In this document: positions 1-12,000 of the stretch, piece by piece
Layout: each line of letters begins with the position of its first letter
Position numbering within the stretch: the first letter of the stretch is position 1
Source: Haliclona indistincta
Lineage: Eukaryota > Porifera > Demospongiae > Haplosclerida > Chalinidae
Assembly (NCBI GenBank): GCA_964017065.1
Contig: OZ024787.1
Span: forward strand, 2,312,658-2,376,657
Direction of reading: 5' to 3'
DNA: 64,000 nucleotides
The notes under the pieces: generated by a model
The model's database searches: none
What the model was told of the DNA's origin: nothing
Seen by the model: the letters and a program-made list of their open reading frames with translations, nothing else
Made by a program: the position numbers and the translations under genes

Positions 1-680
1 CATCATTTATGCTAATAAGACGGGATCGTTACGGGAGAAAACGATATTCACCACTTGTCATTCCCATTAGAAATGATATTCAGCAACTGATTTATGGTAA
101 GTGTATCTTAGTTATGATTCAAAACGATTTACAAATATTTATTTATACAGAAACTCCTGAGATCACATGTGCAGCTGCAGAGAGTATTTCAGAGTCACTT
201 ACAGCTTCACTAGTTGGTCTCTTTCTTGGAGGATTTGTCACTTCAACACTTTTGTGGGGAATCGTGATCATGATATTACTGTGAGTGTTACAGTATGCTA
301 GCTACTGTACATGCTTAAATAAAAGCTCTCCTTGAATAGATGCCTTGACACCTATGCAAGAGTGCAATAATAAATGCCTTTATTGATTTGAGCATAGACG
401 TATGTTTATATTCAAACCCTATGATTTGAGAATGGTAGTCAGCCTTCGAATTTAAGGAATAGATGCCCCGGCTTTTTAAAGGATTAATTATGAATAGTGA
501 GTCTGAAAATCAATATGTACTATGCACATTTTTATTAGGTTGGTGTTGAAACATTGTCAGAGAAAACGATACGGCAGTGAGGCTCACACTAAACCATGTC
601 CTGAACACAATGAACAGACAAGCTCTTTTTCAAATGAAAACCAACAGACTGCTCCAATCAAGGCCGACTTGCATGTATGA
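1..680 (+). CDS. 3' end of a single-pass membrane protein gene (partial, three exons)
   Basis: Three exons can be joined: 1-96 (cut by the window edge), 151-280 and 539-680. The 54-bp first intron (GTAAGT to TTATACAG) is a multiple of three, so the frame stays open through it. The second intron uses GTGAGT at 281 and TTATTAG before 539, and its phases agree. The joined protein has a hydrophobic membrane segment (ASLVGLFLGGFVTSTLLWG onward, about 30 residues), then a basic stop-transfer KHCQRKRYG and a short polar tail ending at TGA 678-680. The layout resembles the ends of the Ig/FN3 receptors further right, but no extracellular domain is visible here, so its family is unknown. Confidence 0.6.
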
Positions 681-991
681 AGATCGTGATGTCAGTAATC
701 AGTAACAAGCACATAAATAATCAGGAAAATATACACTCACAGATAATCAAGTTTGAATGTGCTGTTGAATGTTTAATTGAGTACATTCACAATAATTATG
801 TTACATGTAACACTTCATAATAAATTTTTGCTTGGGTACAAAACGCTCTCTCTCTCTCTCTGATACATTCTGTGAAACTTATAACCAGCTGAAGCGTACT
901 AGAATTCGGTAATGGATATAAAACAGCAAATTGTTGTTGTTTTGCAGTAGCAAGTTTTTTTTTTTAATTAACACAATTACAATAGACGTAT
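681..991. other. intergenic, no gene seen
   Basis: AT-rich spacer between two convergent genes. It holds a short CT microsatellite near 846-861 and a T run near 955-965. No coding signal was found. Confidence 0.5.
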
Positions 992-2356
992 CTATGGTGA
1001 TTCTTGTTTTGATGACTTTGCTGGTGGTTGTGGTATCGTAGTAATGTCATAGTGATGACTAAAGTGCTGAGCCCACAATGAGAGTTCAACAGAATGAGCT
1101 GTCCAGTCCTGGCTCGTCTTACATGTATCTAAGAAAGAGAAGACCTCATAACTAACTAAGACGGAACGTTATAATGCACCTTTCTTGTTGAGCTGCTTGG
1201 CTTTCTCCTGTATTCTCTTAGCAAAAACAAGATACTGCTTGAGAGAATAGTCCAGTTTACTGAATTCATTAATAGCCAGAGCAGGCTCATCGGCCATGAA
1301 GGGAACTTGATCAGGAAACGCTACGCAGAGTATGCCTATGAAAGGAGAATTTGAGAGTAAAATTAATTAGGAAAGCTGATTGCAGATTGTTAAATTTGCC
1401 CTAAACTATGTGAGCTGAATATTTGGCTAAAAAAGCGTGTTTACAATGAGTCACATTGACGGCGTCGAGTTGTGTCACAAGAAATAGAACCCATCTCTTC
1501 TCCTTGTCATGCGTTGCAATGCAACAAGTCATTCGTCACAAACCAACATGTACGCTATACACGTTACGTTGGTTTGAGACATAACCTTTGCGACTCATTC
1601 TGAGCTAAGCACTAAACTTTACTACAGTAGCACATACAAACGGCAGGACAACACAGGAATTAACACAACAGTTCCACAGGTATGTTAGCATTTTATGTAG
1701 TTTTGTTCACCTGATGCGGTGGCAGGACCAACTGCTTTCAGCTGTGTTAGACACTGAACAGCTTTCTCGATACTGGGCATGAGAGAGAATGCTTTCTCAG
1801 TGATCTCCCTCACTGTATCAGCAGTATTCTGCTGTATCAGTTCTGTGAGCCTTGGACGGAACTTGCCCCTCTGAGAAATATTAATAATGAGCTCACAAGC
1901 TCGCTCGAGCTCGCTCACTCACTCACTCACTCACTCACTCGCTCACTCACTCACTCACTCACTCACTCACTCGCTCGCTCACTCACTCACTCGCTCGCTC
2001 ACTCGCTCACTCACTCACTCACAGTCAGTTTCCATTTCATTAGTCTGCACAGCTCTTCTTGGGTCATGTGAGGTGGATCACGTGATTTGACCAGATCTGG
2101 TAGTGTAGTTTGGTACCTACAGCATTGAATAGCACACTGCACTGAGCTGCTGAGGAATGAACCACACCCACCACTGATCCAGTTGAGCTAACGACTCGTT
2201 CTCATCTTTCTTCTTTGTCTGTTTTCTCTTGCGTGCACGTTCACTGCTCACCAGCTCCGCGACTTTATCGTACGAGTTTAGAGCTGAGTGCCATTCCTCT
2301 AATACAGTGCTCTCGAACAGCTCAGCCGCTGAAAGAACGGATCCACCGACAGCCAT
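992..2356 (-). CDS. conserved uncharacterised protein with helix-hairpin-helix-like GPATAS motif, 243 aa
   Basis: Five exons on the minus strand: 2356-2172, 2116-2023, 1870-1711, 1335-1180 and 1128-992. All phases agree and total 244 codons including the stop. The spliced protein reads LDQWYQTTLPDLVKSR, then MKWKLTRGKFRPRL, then LKAVGPATASGILC and PFMADEPAL, and ends with WTAHSVELSLWAQHF. I recognise this order of motifs from a conserved uncharacterised eukaryotic family. The GVGPATAS-type turn resembles helix-hairpin-helix DNA-binding proteins, but no glycosylase catalytic aspartate can be claimed. Exon 1 is acidic/basic low complexity. Most of intron 2 is a GTGA microsatellite that also forms the donor site. 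A decayed second copy lies at 23145-25966. Function unknown. Confidence 0.8.
1909..2022. repeat. (TCAC)n microsatellite with TCGC variants
   Basis: About 28 tetranucleotide units fill most of intron 2 of the 992-2356 gene. Read on the minus strand, the tract starts with GTGAGTGAG immediately after the exon 2 codon ACT, so the repeat itself supplies the 5' splice donor. Confidence 0.85.
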
Positions 2357-3030
2357 GTGCAGATGGGAGGAGTTTGGAAAGAGAGGCGCGGTTCCAGCAT
2401 GGCGAAAAAAATGGAATTCTCTGCGTGTGAAATAATAAAATTCTTAGAGAGGCGATTGAGGAGTTCAATGGTTGCAGAACTTGCAGCAATTTAAAGACTG
2501 ATGCTGCAGTACAGTATCGCGCGATCTGCCTCAACAGAAAAAATTTGTTTTATCTACTCATTCGGTTCACTTCTTAGAAAGCCATACGCCGTATGACGGC
2601 TGAGTTAATTCTACTCCATTCTAGTACAAGAAACATACTAGAACAATATGATTGTTGGTACCTAATCCTTCTATTAAGATTTTGCCAACATTAATTTTAC
2701 TTCACAAGCGATTATCTCAGTCTCAATGCTGTATATTAAAATAAGCTACAAGAAGGCTACCTATCAAGATTTGAAATTACGACCAATTTGGCAGAGAAAG
2801 AACAGGTCTGGAGATAAAACTTGCTTTAAGAAAATTAATTATTCAAAAACACATGTAATAATAGAGACTATGATAAAATTCGTTATGTATTCTATTTTAA
2901 AAGTCACGGGTATATGCGGTATATAGTCACAGACAGTAGACAGGAGGAAGACTGAAAAAAGTAAGAGAACACATACGCAAAGTGACATCATGACGTGCCT
3001 TCGAGTATGCACATTTTATGTGCTGTACCA
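2357..3030. other. start of tandem-duplicated unit 1; relic of an RRM-gene 5' exon
   Basis: From about 2357 the sequence is homologous to 14546-15398 (shared start CAGATGGGAG followed by GTTTGGAAAGAGAGGC). The piece around 2395-2440 (TTCCAGCATGGCG) resembles the first exon of the intact RRM gene at 25988, where GAGCATGACG occupies the same place just upstream of the divergent neighbour. No open frame survives. The remainder is non-coding up to the stop of receptor A. Confidence 0.5.
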
Positions 3031-6000
3031 CTAGGAAATGATGGAGTAGGGATTGTAAGTTAATGTTGAATATGCACTGTTCTCTTGTACATCAAATTGA
3101 GTCTTTTTCAGAGTGACCTCCTCATAAGCAGGATTATTATCCACTAGTATTTTGTTCTGCGACGATGAAGCTAAAAATCATCATGAAACATCATTATAAA
3201 ATAATACATTGCATTATACTTACATCTCCTTTTCTTTGAAAGTACTAAGCAACAAGTAGCAACTGCAACTGCTATGGCAACAGTGATGATTATTAATGCG
3301 ACCACGCAACTGACGATGGTTATCAAAACTGTGAAAATTTGCATTGTCAATCATTCTGTATAGCATGTATTGCAGGTAATATTATCTTATTTCTTACGTG
3401 AAGTACTAATCGGATTGTTTTTAACAGGTGGTTTAGAATTTGTTGTTACTGATGGAGTTGCATGAGTAGATAAATTTCAATATGACACTTTTGAAAACAT
3501 ACCATTGTTGCTTTGCAGTATTGATGTGAATTCAGTTGAGACAAGACCATGACTACATGTAGTGATGGAGGCTACAAATAATAAGACAAAAATTGTTTAC
3601 ATCATTTGACAGGCTCTATAGCTGCAATAGCATATGACCTCATTGATGAATCGCATGATTAAAAATTACTGTAATTCAGTTGCATTTACCCTTGAGATTT
3701 GGTTCAACTGGTAACATAGCTGGTTCTCCTGCTCCTACCTCATTGATAAGAACCACAATGACAGTGAAGTTGTTGTCAGGATCAGGATAGTCAATGGAGT
3801 AGTACAGCATCGTAGTGTCCCCTTCTACTGATATTGTCTCATTCTCCCCACTGGTGGTGTTGGTGATGGTGACATTGTAGCCCAGGATGGGTATCCCCTC
3901 CAGAGTGAAGGGAGGACTCCAGGAGATGAGGATGGTAGAAGAATTGATAAAGGCTGCAGTGAGGTTACTGACTGACTCCAGCAAACCTGAACATAATTAT
4001 AAGTGAATAATAATCCGGCATAACCATATTCATTCTAAATACTAAAATATAGAGTTTTAATTACCTATAAAATCTACTGTGGGAGCAATAGCAGATTCTC
4101 CTGTCCCTAGCTCATTGATAGGAACCACAGTGATAGCAAAGTTGTCAGAATCGGTATAGGCAAGGGAGTAGTACAGCATAGTAGCATAGTAGTCTACTGA
4201 TATTGTGATATTCTCTCCGCTGGTGGTGTTGGTGATGGTGACATTGTAGCCCAAGATGGGTACCCCCTCCAGAGCAAAAGGAGGACTCCAGGAGATGAGG
4301 ATGGTAGAAGAATCGATAAAGGCTGCAGTGAGGTTACTGACTGACTCCAACAAACCTGAACATAATAAATGAATAATAGTCATAACCATATTCAAAGAAA
4401 TAAAAAGATTTCTAACGAAATCAAAAGGATGTAGGGATGGTAGATTAGCAATGAAGAAATCTGTCACTGGGCCCCAATGTAAACAAACAAGGAACTACCC
4501 TGAATGGTAAGACGATTGACTTGCTAACAGACCATAGATCCCTACATCAGTGGCTGCACATAAGGATTGGATCTAGAGTAATGGGGTTTAACTTAGATTA
4601 AGCTAATTTTAAGCATTAATCAACTTGTTCCAGTCAAATTCTGCAGTAAGTGTATAAGTATAGCCAGCTGGGCTACCAACCTGTATATTTTACTAGACCA
4701 AGCTATATTTTACTAGCCCTGGGCTAGCTGGCTAGTGCTAATTTGAAGCCCTGATCTGATAACAACACTAATAATTGGATCAATAACAGCATCATAGGTA
4801 ACATTAGTTCACTCTAGATCCAATCCTTATGTGCAGCCACTGATGTAGGGATCTATGGTCTGTTAGCAAGTCAATCGTCTTACCATTCAGGGTAGTTCCT
4901 TGTTTGTTTACATTGGGGCCCAGTGACAGATTTCTTCATTGCTAATCTACCATCCCTACATCCTTTTGATTTCGTTAGAAATCTTTTTATTTCTTGTTTG
5001 TATCCATTTTTCTTAATTTTATTCATAAAAATTTATAATAATTGTCAAAAATTTTAATAAAAAGTTTCTTAATAATACTTTATTTTGAACATGTTTCGTA
5101 TAGCTATTGGTTGAACAATGTCATTGGTATCATCATCACCTACAAAAATAAAAATGTGAAAAAAATTAATAGTAATTGTTAAGCACAAAAAGTAGCCTAC
5201 CTTTGGTTGATCTTCGACAATATACAGAGACTGTCTTGGTTTCCCCAAATATGGCATTAGAAATATTAACCAGCCACAATGGATACTCAGCCACTCTACC
5301 AACGACAAGGTGCAGTCTCACAGAGTGGAAAAAAATTGAGTGTTTGGGTAGACCTCGCACATACATTCTGTGGGGGAGAAAATGCAAAGTAAACACAGAG
5401 TACGTCCATACAGTAAACCTTCACTTATCCAGTTTTCACATATCAGGAGTACTTGTGTTTATGCAATTTTTTTGTCATCAACACTATTACCACATGTGCT
5501 AAGCTCACAATTGTATGGGCATAATACTACCATGTTAGGTCTGGGGTACTTGCAGACAGTAAAATTGAAATTGACCACATGTATGTATAGTAGACTGCCT
5601 TATGTAAACACACTTAGTAGGTGATCATAGGTTGCCATTACCAACATCAAGTATACCACCACATGTCAGAAGTATTGAGATTAATAAAGAATTGATTACT
5701 AACATCTGCGTCATTGCTACATAATACCTCAGTAGACTCAACACTGTGTCAATACCATGCATGTGTTGGTAGACAAGAGGTCAAGTGAATACGATGTATC
5801 AGAGCAAGAGCAGAGATATTATCTCAAAATCAGTAAAGATTACAACACCTGCGGACATGTGATTTCACTCAACGCTAGTATCAGCAGACACCATGACCAC
5901 ACGGCAATAGTGCTCTGTATTAAAGCACATAAAATGACTAAGCTCATTGTATTACAGCAGTCACAACACCACATGGGCAATAGCGCTCTATTTAGAGCAC

Positions 6001-9000
6001 ATAACTTGTCTAAGGCAAGCACACACTATGATGACAGATTACACAGTGATCTATTAATTTTAGACATGACTAAAGCCATTGTATTGCATCAATCGAAGCA
6101 CACAAACAATGTTCTTACTTTCATGTCCAGTGATTAAACAGATAATGTTCTAAGAACAACGTCATAATGCCCAGGGAGATATCTCAAATACATTGCCCTT
6201 TGTGTTATGTCATCAGGCAAGGTTCTATCAACAGAATGTGGACTAAACCTGTACCAATTTTGATCTTGTGTACTGTAGGTAAAAATGCACGTGTTGATGA
6301 GATGAGATAAGGTTATTATCTCAATGTCAGAGCCCCAAGTTTCATTTTGATTCATTTTAGTGTGCTCTATGTACTGTTGTACACTTGAGTAACCTGCAAA
6401 CAGATCATACTGGTGAGCATACAACAGATGGGAGATTGCTACCATATGATCTAATATAGCTTGGCGTACTGCCATGTGCTGAGCTTGTGAACCAGTGATC
6501 ACATATGAAAAGGAACGGAACATACAGTTCCCATCACCATCTATGTCTTTAGTATGGTTGTGATCAGGTGGAGTAAGAGGTATATTAGCACCACCACCTC
6601 TATGTCTGGATGGTGGATGATGGTGTTCTAGACCAAGAGTAGCGCAAGCAGTTTTTTGCCATTCTAAGTCTACAGGATAGTAGTAGTACGGCCATCTTTG
6701 TGTACGTGCTGGATCAAATGACCCTGTAATTGAGCAATCATCATTTTGTGCACTAGCAGTAGTGTGAAGTTGCTTGTTAGGAGCACTACTATTACAAGCT
6801 CTTTTAGCTGGTTTAGTAGTTTGAACAGGGGCAGTGCTAGTTCGTTTTCGATGAATGCCCAGGGTGCTAACAGGTATTGTTTGTTGCTTGGTAGTGGTTT
6901 GTGAGCATTTTATTTTCTTGCTGGGAACAACCACAGTATCTACTTGGTCAGTATCAGGTTTTCCAACAAGCTTACGCTTAGAAGCCTGTTGAACAGGAAT
7001 GGTGTACAGAGGAAGATCAGGTCTATACTTTTTACGTAGACGATTATACTCCTCTAAAGATCGATTGCTGACTATAATGGACTTTGGATCAAATGAGAGG
7101 AGATGCAAGCCCGTGAGTGATCTTACTCTAGACAAAGCAACATAAGCCATTGCAGCACAAAAAACTTTATCCGACAGATCAATAATGGCATGGTCCAGGG
7201 ACAATCCCTGTGACTTGTGTATAGTAACAGCATATGCCAATATCAATGGAAATTGTTCTCGACGAACATAGTAGTTTTTCATAACAACGAATCTGCTCTT
7301 GACCCTTTCAACCTGATATGGGCTGGTCAAGTGATCAAATTGTACAGTTACAAATTGTTTAGTTATTGCAGTAACTGTACCCAATGAACCATTGACTAGA
7401 CCTTTCTTTGTGTCAACGTTACGGCGTAACATAACACGTGCTCCAATAGCTAACACTAGAACACTTTGCAGTCCTCCTGTCATGTTGCAATCATGGTTTA
7501 ATTTATGGAGCTGTTTGTCAGCAGTTTTTGTCCACTTAAGTTTACTGACAGTTTCGTCAACATCATCAGTACATTCTAGTTCGAATGATTTACCAGGAAG
7601 AGATTTGAGCATTTTATTGTTTAGCTCGTCACATTGCTTGCGTGTAGGGAAAAATGTTACTACCATTATTCCTTGTTCTTGCAACTCAGCAATTTTCTCA
7701 GTCAATGAGCAAGTAAACACTCTTGATTGGAGAGTGCTTATGGTGGAGCTTGTAACTTCACCAATTCTAATACCATTAAGCAGCGTTGCATAGTCTTTGT
7801 CACCTTTCTGACGCTCATTGATGGTTAGCTCATCGTATACAACAGTTTCTTCCCATATATTGGGAGAGGTTGCACAGCCTATTCTGTACTTGACTACAGT
7901 GTCAGGTACAGCTGAAAATACTGGTTGACCACCAACAGGCTCAAGTTGAAGCAAATCACCGAAAACAATCATATTTCGTGCTCCAAAGTAGTCAACACCT
8001 CCATATAGCTCATTCAAGCGTAGATGAATGTATGCTAGATTGAGGCTACTAACCATTGAAATTTCATCTACAATGAATAATTTCACATTACGCAGAGCTG
8101 TTTTCATCACTTTGTGTGCAGCTTTTGGTAAAGACCAATGGACGGCTGACCTACCCCCGTGCTGGACAGGTAGCTGAAATAACCGGTGGATAGTCATGCC
8201 ACCAACATTAAACGCAGCTAAACCTGTTGGTGCAGTTATGGCACATGAGCAATCAGTACTAGGCCACAATTGAGCTACAAATGCTTTGATTGTCTCGATA
8301 AGAAATGATTTACCTGTTCCAGCGACACCTGTGACAAACATGCACAATGGAGGTAAGTCACAAGAACAATCATTTGTTTCATGTTGTTGCATGTGAATCA
8401 TATGCTCTTTGACTTTCCCAAATATTCGTCTCTGATCAGCATTCAACATGTCAGTTCTATCAGAAAGACTAAGTGTGTCTTCACACTTAGTGACCATGCT
8501 TACAGCATCCTGCATTGCAGCAACTGCTTCACAGATTAGCTGTGGCTCACTATCAACCTTTTGCTCTGGACAATCAGATTGTCTGGCTTCATTGATTAGT
8601 TTAACACTACGATTACATTCAAGCATCTGCTGTAATCGAGTGTGGTGAGTCAAGCAACGGTTTTCACCAGTGTCAGGAAAATGCCGATTATATGCTTCTT
8701 CAGCAGTCTCGTCTTCTACTAAAAGCTCACTCTCATTTCGGAAAGGCACAAAAAGCATGATTAGAGAATAGTAATAATCTTCTTTCTGATTTTCATTTCT
8801 CAAATCATATAACTTGTGATTGGGTAACACAGGTTTGCCGCGCCTTTTGAATTCAGTTTGTTTCACACCTTTGACAATAGTGTGATACCAAGTGTAATTA
8901 GCGACAATGTCGTAAAGACACATGTCCTCAAGCTTATCGGGACGATTGGGATAGTAAGTGTCTACAAGATTCGACTCAAATAAATCCTCACTATCAGGAT

Positions 9001-12000
9001 CTGACTTTGAAAGCTCCGTCAAAGCTGCGTGACTTTTGAGTCGTCGATTTCGTTTGTGAGGCATAGATACATTTACGAACTGTATTGCTTCTGATTTTTC
9101 AGTCAAGTGGTCACCCAACAACAAGTCGGCAGCCTCATACAAACCACACTCTCGTGAGCTCAAAGCTTTCATTCCAAATTTGTAGAGCTTGCTATAAATG
9201 CTCTTACTGTCTTGGATTTCTCTCCAAATGTCTTGCATGTTGCTTCTTTCTGCTTTAGTGACATAGCCACTAACGTAATGAGCTAATGCAAGAGAAGACT
9301 CTGACACAAACTGTATGTCAATGTTAGCTTTCCACAATAACAGAATCAGAGGATTATAGTCATTCACTCTAACCTCAGACTCTGTTCGTGGAAGTTCGTA
9401 GATTTTCTTACGAGTTTTAAGAGAGTCTTCTACAGAGTGCACAATACCTGTTTCACAAGCCGGACGAGGAAAGCCAAACTTACAGTAAGTTATGAACGTA
9501 CTGCCGACCTTTCGTCTGCGCTTGCAATATGCACTACACTTATGCATTTGATATCTTGTGACGAGCTCATGCAATTCAGGACTGGTTTTCTTGTCAGGTA
9601 TGTGACAAGTAACCCTTTCCTGGATCCATTTCAATACAGCAGCAGAGTCATCAAAGCCAATAACAGGTGCATCTTTTATCCACAACAGGACGTGGTAATG
9701 AGGTGCACCTCTGGCTTGATACTCCTTCTTCCAGTAGAAGTGCTCTACTTCACCCAATATCTGACCTTTACATATGACAGTGCGAAAGAAGGCATGAAAT
9801 TTCTCAGAAAATTTTCGAGAAACCGATATAGGATCTTCTGTGCAAAGTCTTCCCATATCGTAACTTGGAGAGACATTGTTTACCTTCCTGAGGTAACGAG
9901 CCATGTCACTCCACTCATATTCAGCACAACTGAATGTGAGAAACAATGTTGGTGATCCCCAGTTACGCACCATGCACTTGAGATCACTCTTACGCTGCCA
10001 CCAGTACTGTTTGCTACCGCGTACTGACTGAAGCATTGTGAAGAGGCTTGCTTCTAACCGTTCATCAGAGGCTTCAACCTTAGCTAGTAGCTGCTTAACA
10101 GACATAGCAACTCCTCGTGAGGAATGAAGGACATTGTAGACGCCGTTACCTACTTCACGTAGGGTTTTTTGATTCAGCAGATAAAATACATATGAAGCAT
10201 CTTTGCGAAATCGTGAGTCTTTGTTATGCAAACGTTGTTTGACAAACTCGCTAAAGCTCAAAGTGATTTCTTTGTTGCGAGGATGATTCTCACCAAATTG
10301 CCCGTTTGGGTAAAGTACAGGAAAGCACATAACATCCAAGTCTTTCAATCTACTGTGAATAGGTGCTTCTGTAACATTAACCAACTTGTATTGATCTATG
10401 TCAGAAACAGTTGGAATCTGATTATCTAAATACCTAATAGTATAAGACTGATAACCAGCTATATCGTCAGCAGTAGCCTTATCTAGCATCTTAGTGGTTG
10501 CATTGTTAGCCACTTCGATTACTTTTTGTGTAGTTTCATCGATGCTGTCTGCTTCTACTGACTTATAAAGTTTGTGAATCTCTTTCAGCTTTCTTATAGC
10601 TGCTTTCACACGTTCTATATTGATCAGTGAACGCCAGACAACATTAGCTTTTGTGGGTTTACCATTCACTAGTATGTACAATTCTGGTGATGCAACACCA
10701 GACTTTGCCGATCCTTCAACATTGGACAGCGTTTCACACGTTTTATTGAATGGTAAAGGCAGAAAAAATACGCTACCCTTGCAAGCTTTCAATGAGTTGT
10801 ACACAGGCACTTTGCAGGTGTATGTGCCTAATCTAACTACTGTCTGAAAGCATTTAGCAAGCTGAATGAACTGTTTGCTAAGGGCATCGAGTTTATCAAG
10901 CTCAGATGGAATGGGTATGGTTTCCAAACCATTTAAAACACATCGTGGTGGCAATACATCGGCTTTGATTTTGGGTTTACAGTAGCTACACATATAGAGT
11001 GTTTCATCCTCGCCTGGAGGAGTGTGCTTCAGTATATAGTCTACTAGCTCTGACCCAATGTCCGAATCAAAATGCTTTGAGAAGTTGGCTTTTGTGACAG
11101 ATTTTCTCTGAAACAAGCATTGACAGCTACAACACACGTTTTCAGCATCGTCATTCCACTCTTTCTCAAGTTGGGATATGACTAGAGAATGCTGTAACTG
11201 CAAGGTGGTTTCTAAGTTGAGCACTCTAAAAAACGAGTTGTTTATTGAGGAGCCTTCCTCGCCAACAAAATCATTAGTTGTTAGCAACTCGTCAAAGCTT
11301 TTCTTAGTTGCACAAAGTAAATGCTTGAAATCACCTTCGCCTAGGGCACGATCAATGCCAGCAAGGGATTCGTGACTTGCCTTTGCACGATATACTCGAC
11401 GCATAAACGTTCTCAGTACTTTATGATGTGCTGAAGCTGCTCGTAAGATACGAAGCTCACTATTACACATACTACCAGTTTGATGACATGCCAAAGAATG
11501 ACCCATCATTTGGCGTTCATTTGGGCAGTCATCGCATGATTGTAATGCTTGTCGTAACTCATGCATTGGAAGAGTAAAGGCATTCTTTAGTCTAACAATT
11601 GCATTGACTTCATCATCAGTGATTGGCTTACAATCACTGGTACACGGCATTTCATCACGAGGCTGGCTGGAAGGATCAATACGATCAGGCACATCTGAAT
11701 CATCATCATCCTTTACATACGATGCTTCATAGAAGTATGGATCACATGATCTTTTGCAATGAATGCCTTCACCAAAGTCATCTCTGCTTTTCATGCTCTT
11801 TGCATTGATACTTTTAGCAGATTTAATCAATTCAGCAGCATATTCCTTACGCTTCTTTAAGGCCTCATGAACCAGCCTACGAGCTGCTATTCTACATGCA
11901 ACACGATAAGAGATTCTAGCCAATCGCTTTGCTATAGGCTGCTCTTTAAAAGCTTTCATAACCTCGGTTCTTGCTTTACGATTTGCTAGCAATTCTCTTA

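Noticed and set aside
1887..2090. Ser/Leu/Thr/His repeat frame
   Set aside because: Product of the TCAC microsatellite.
5757..6137. 126-codon plus-strand frame with His/Lys-rich repeats
   Set aside because: It is antisense to the Helitron end and built of imperfect DNA repeats (AATAGTGCTC, GACTAAGCTCATTG). No domain or splice context.
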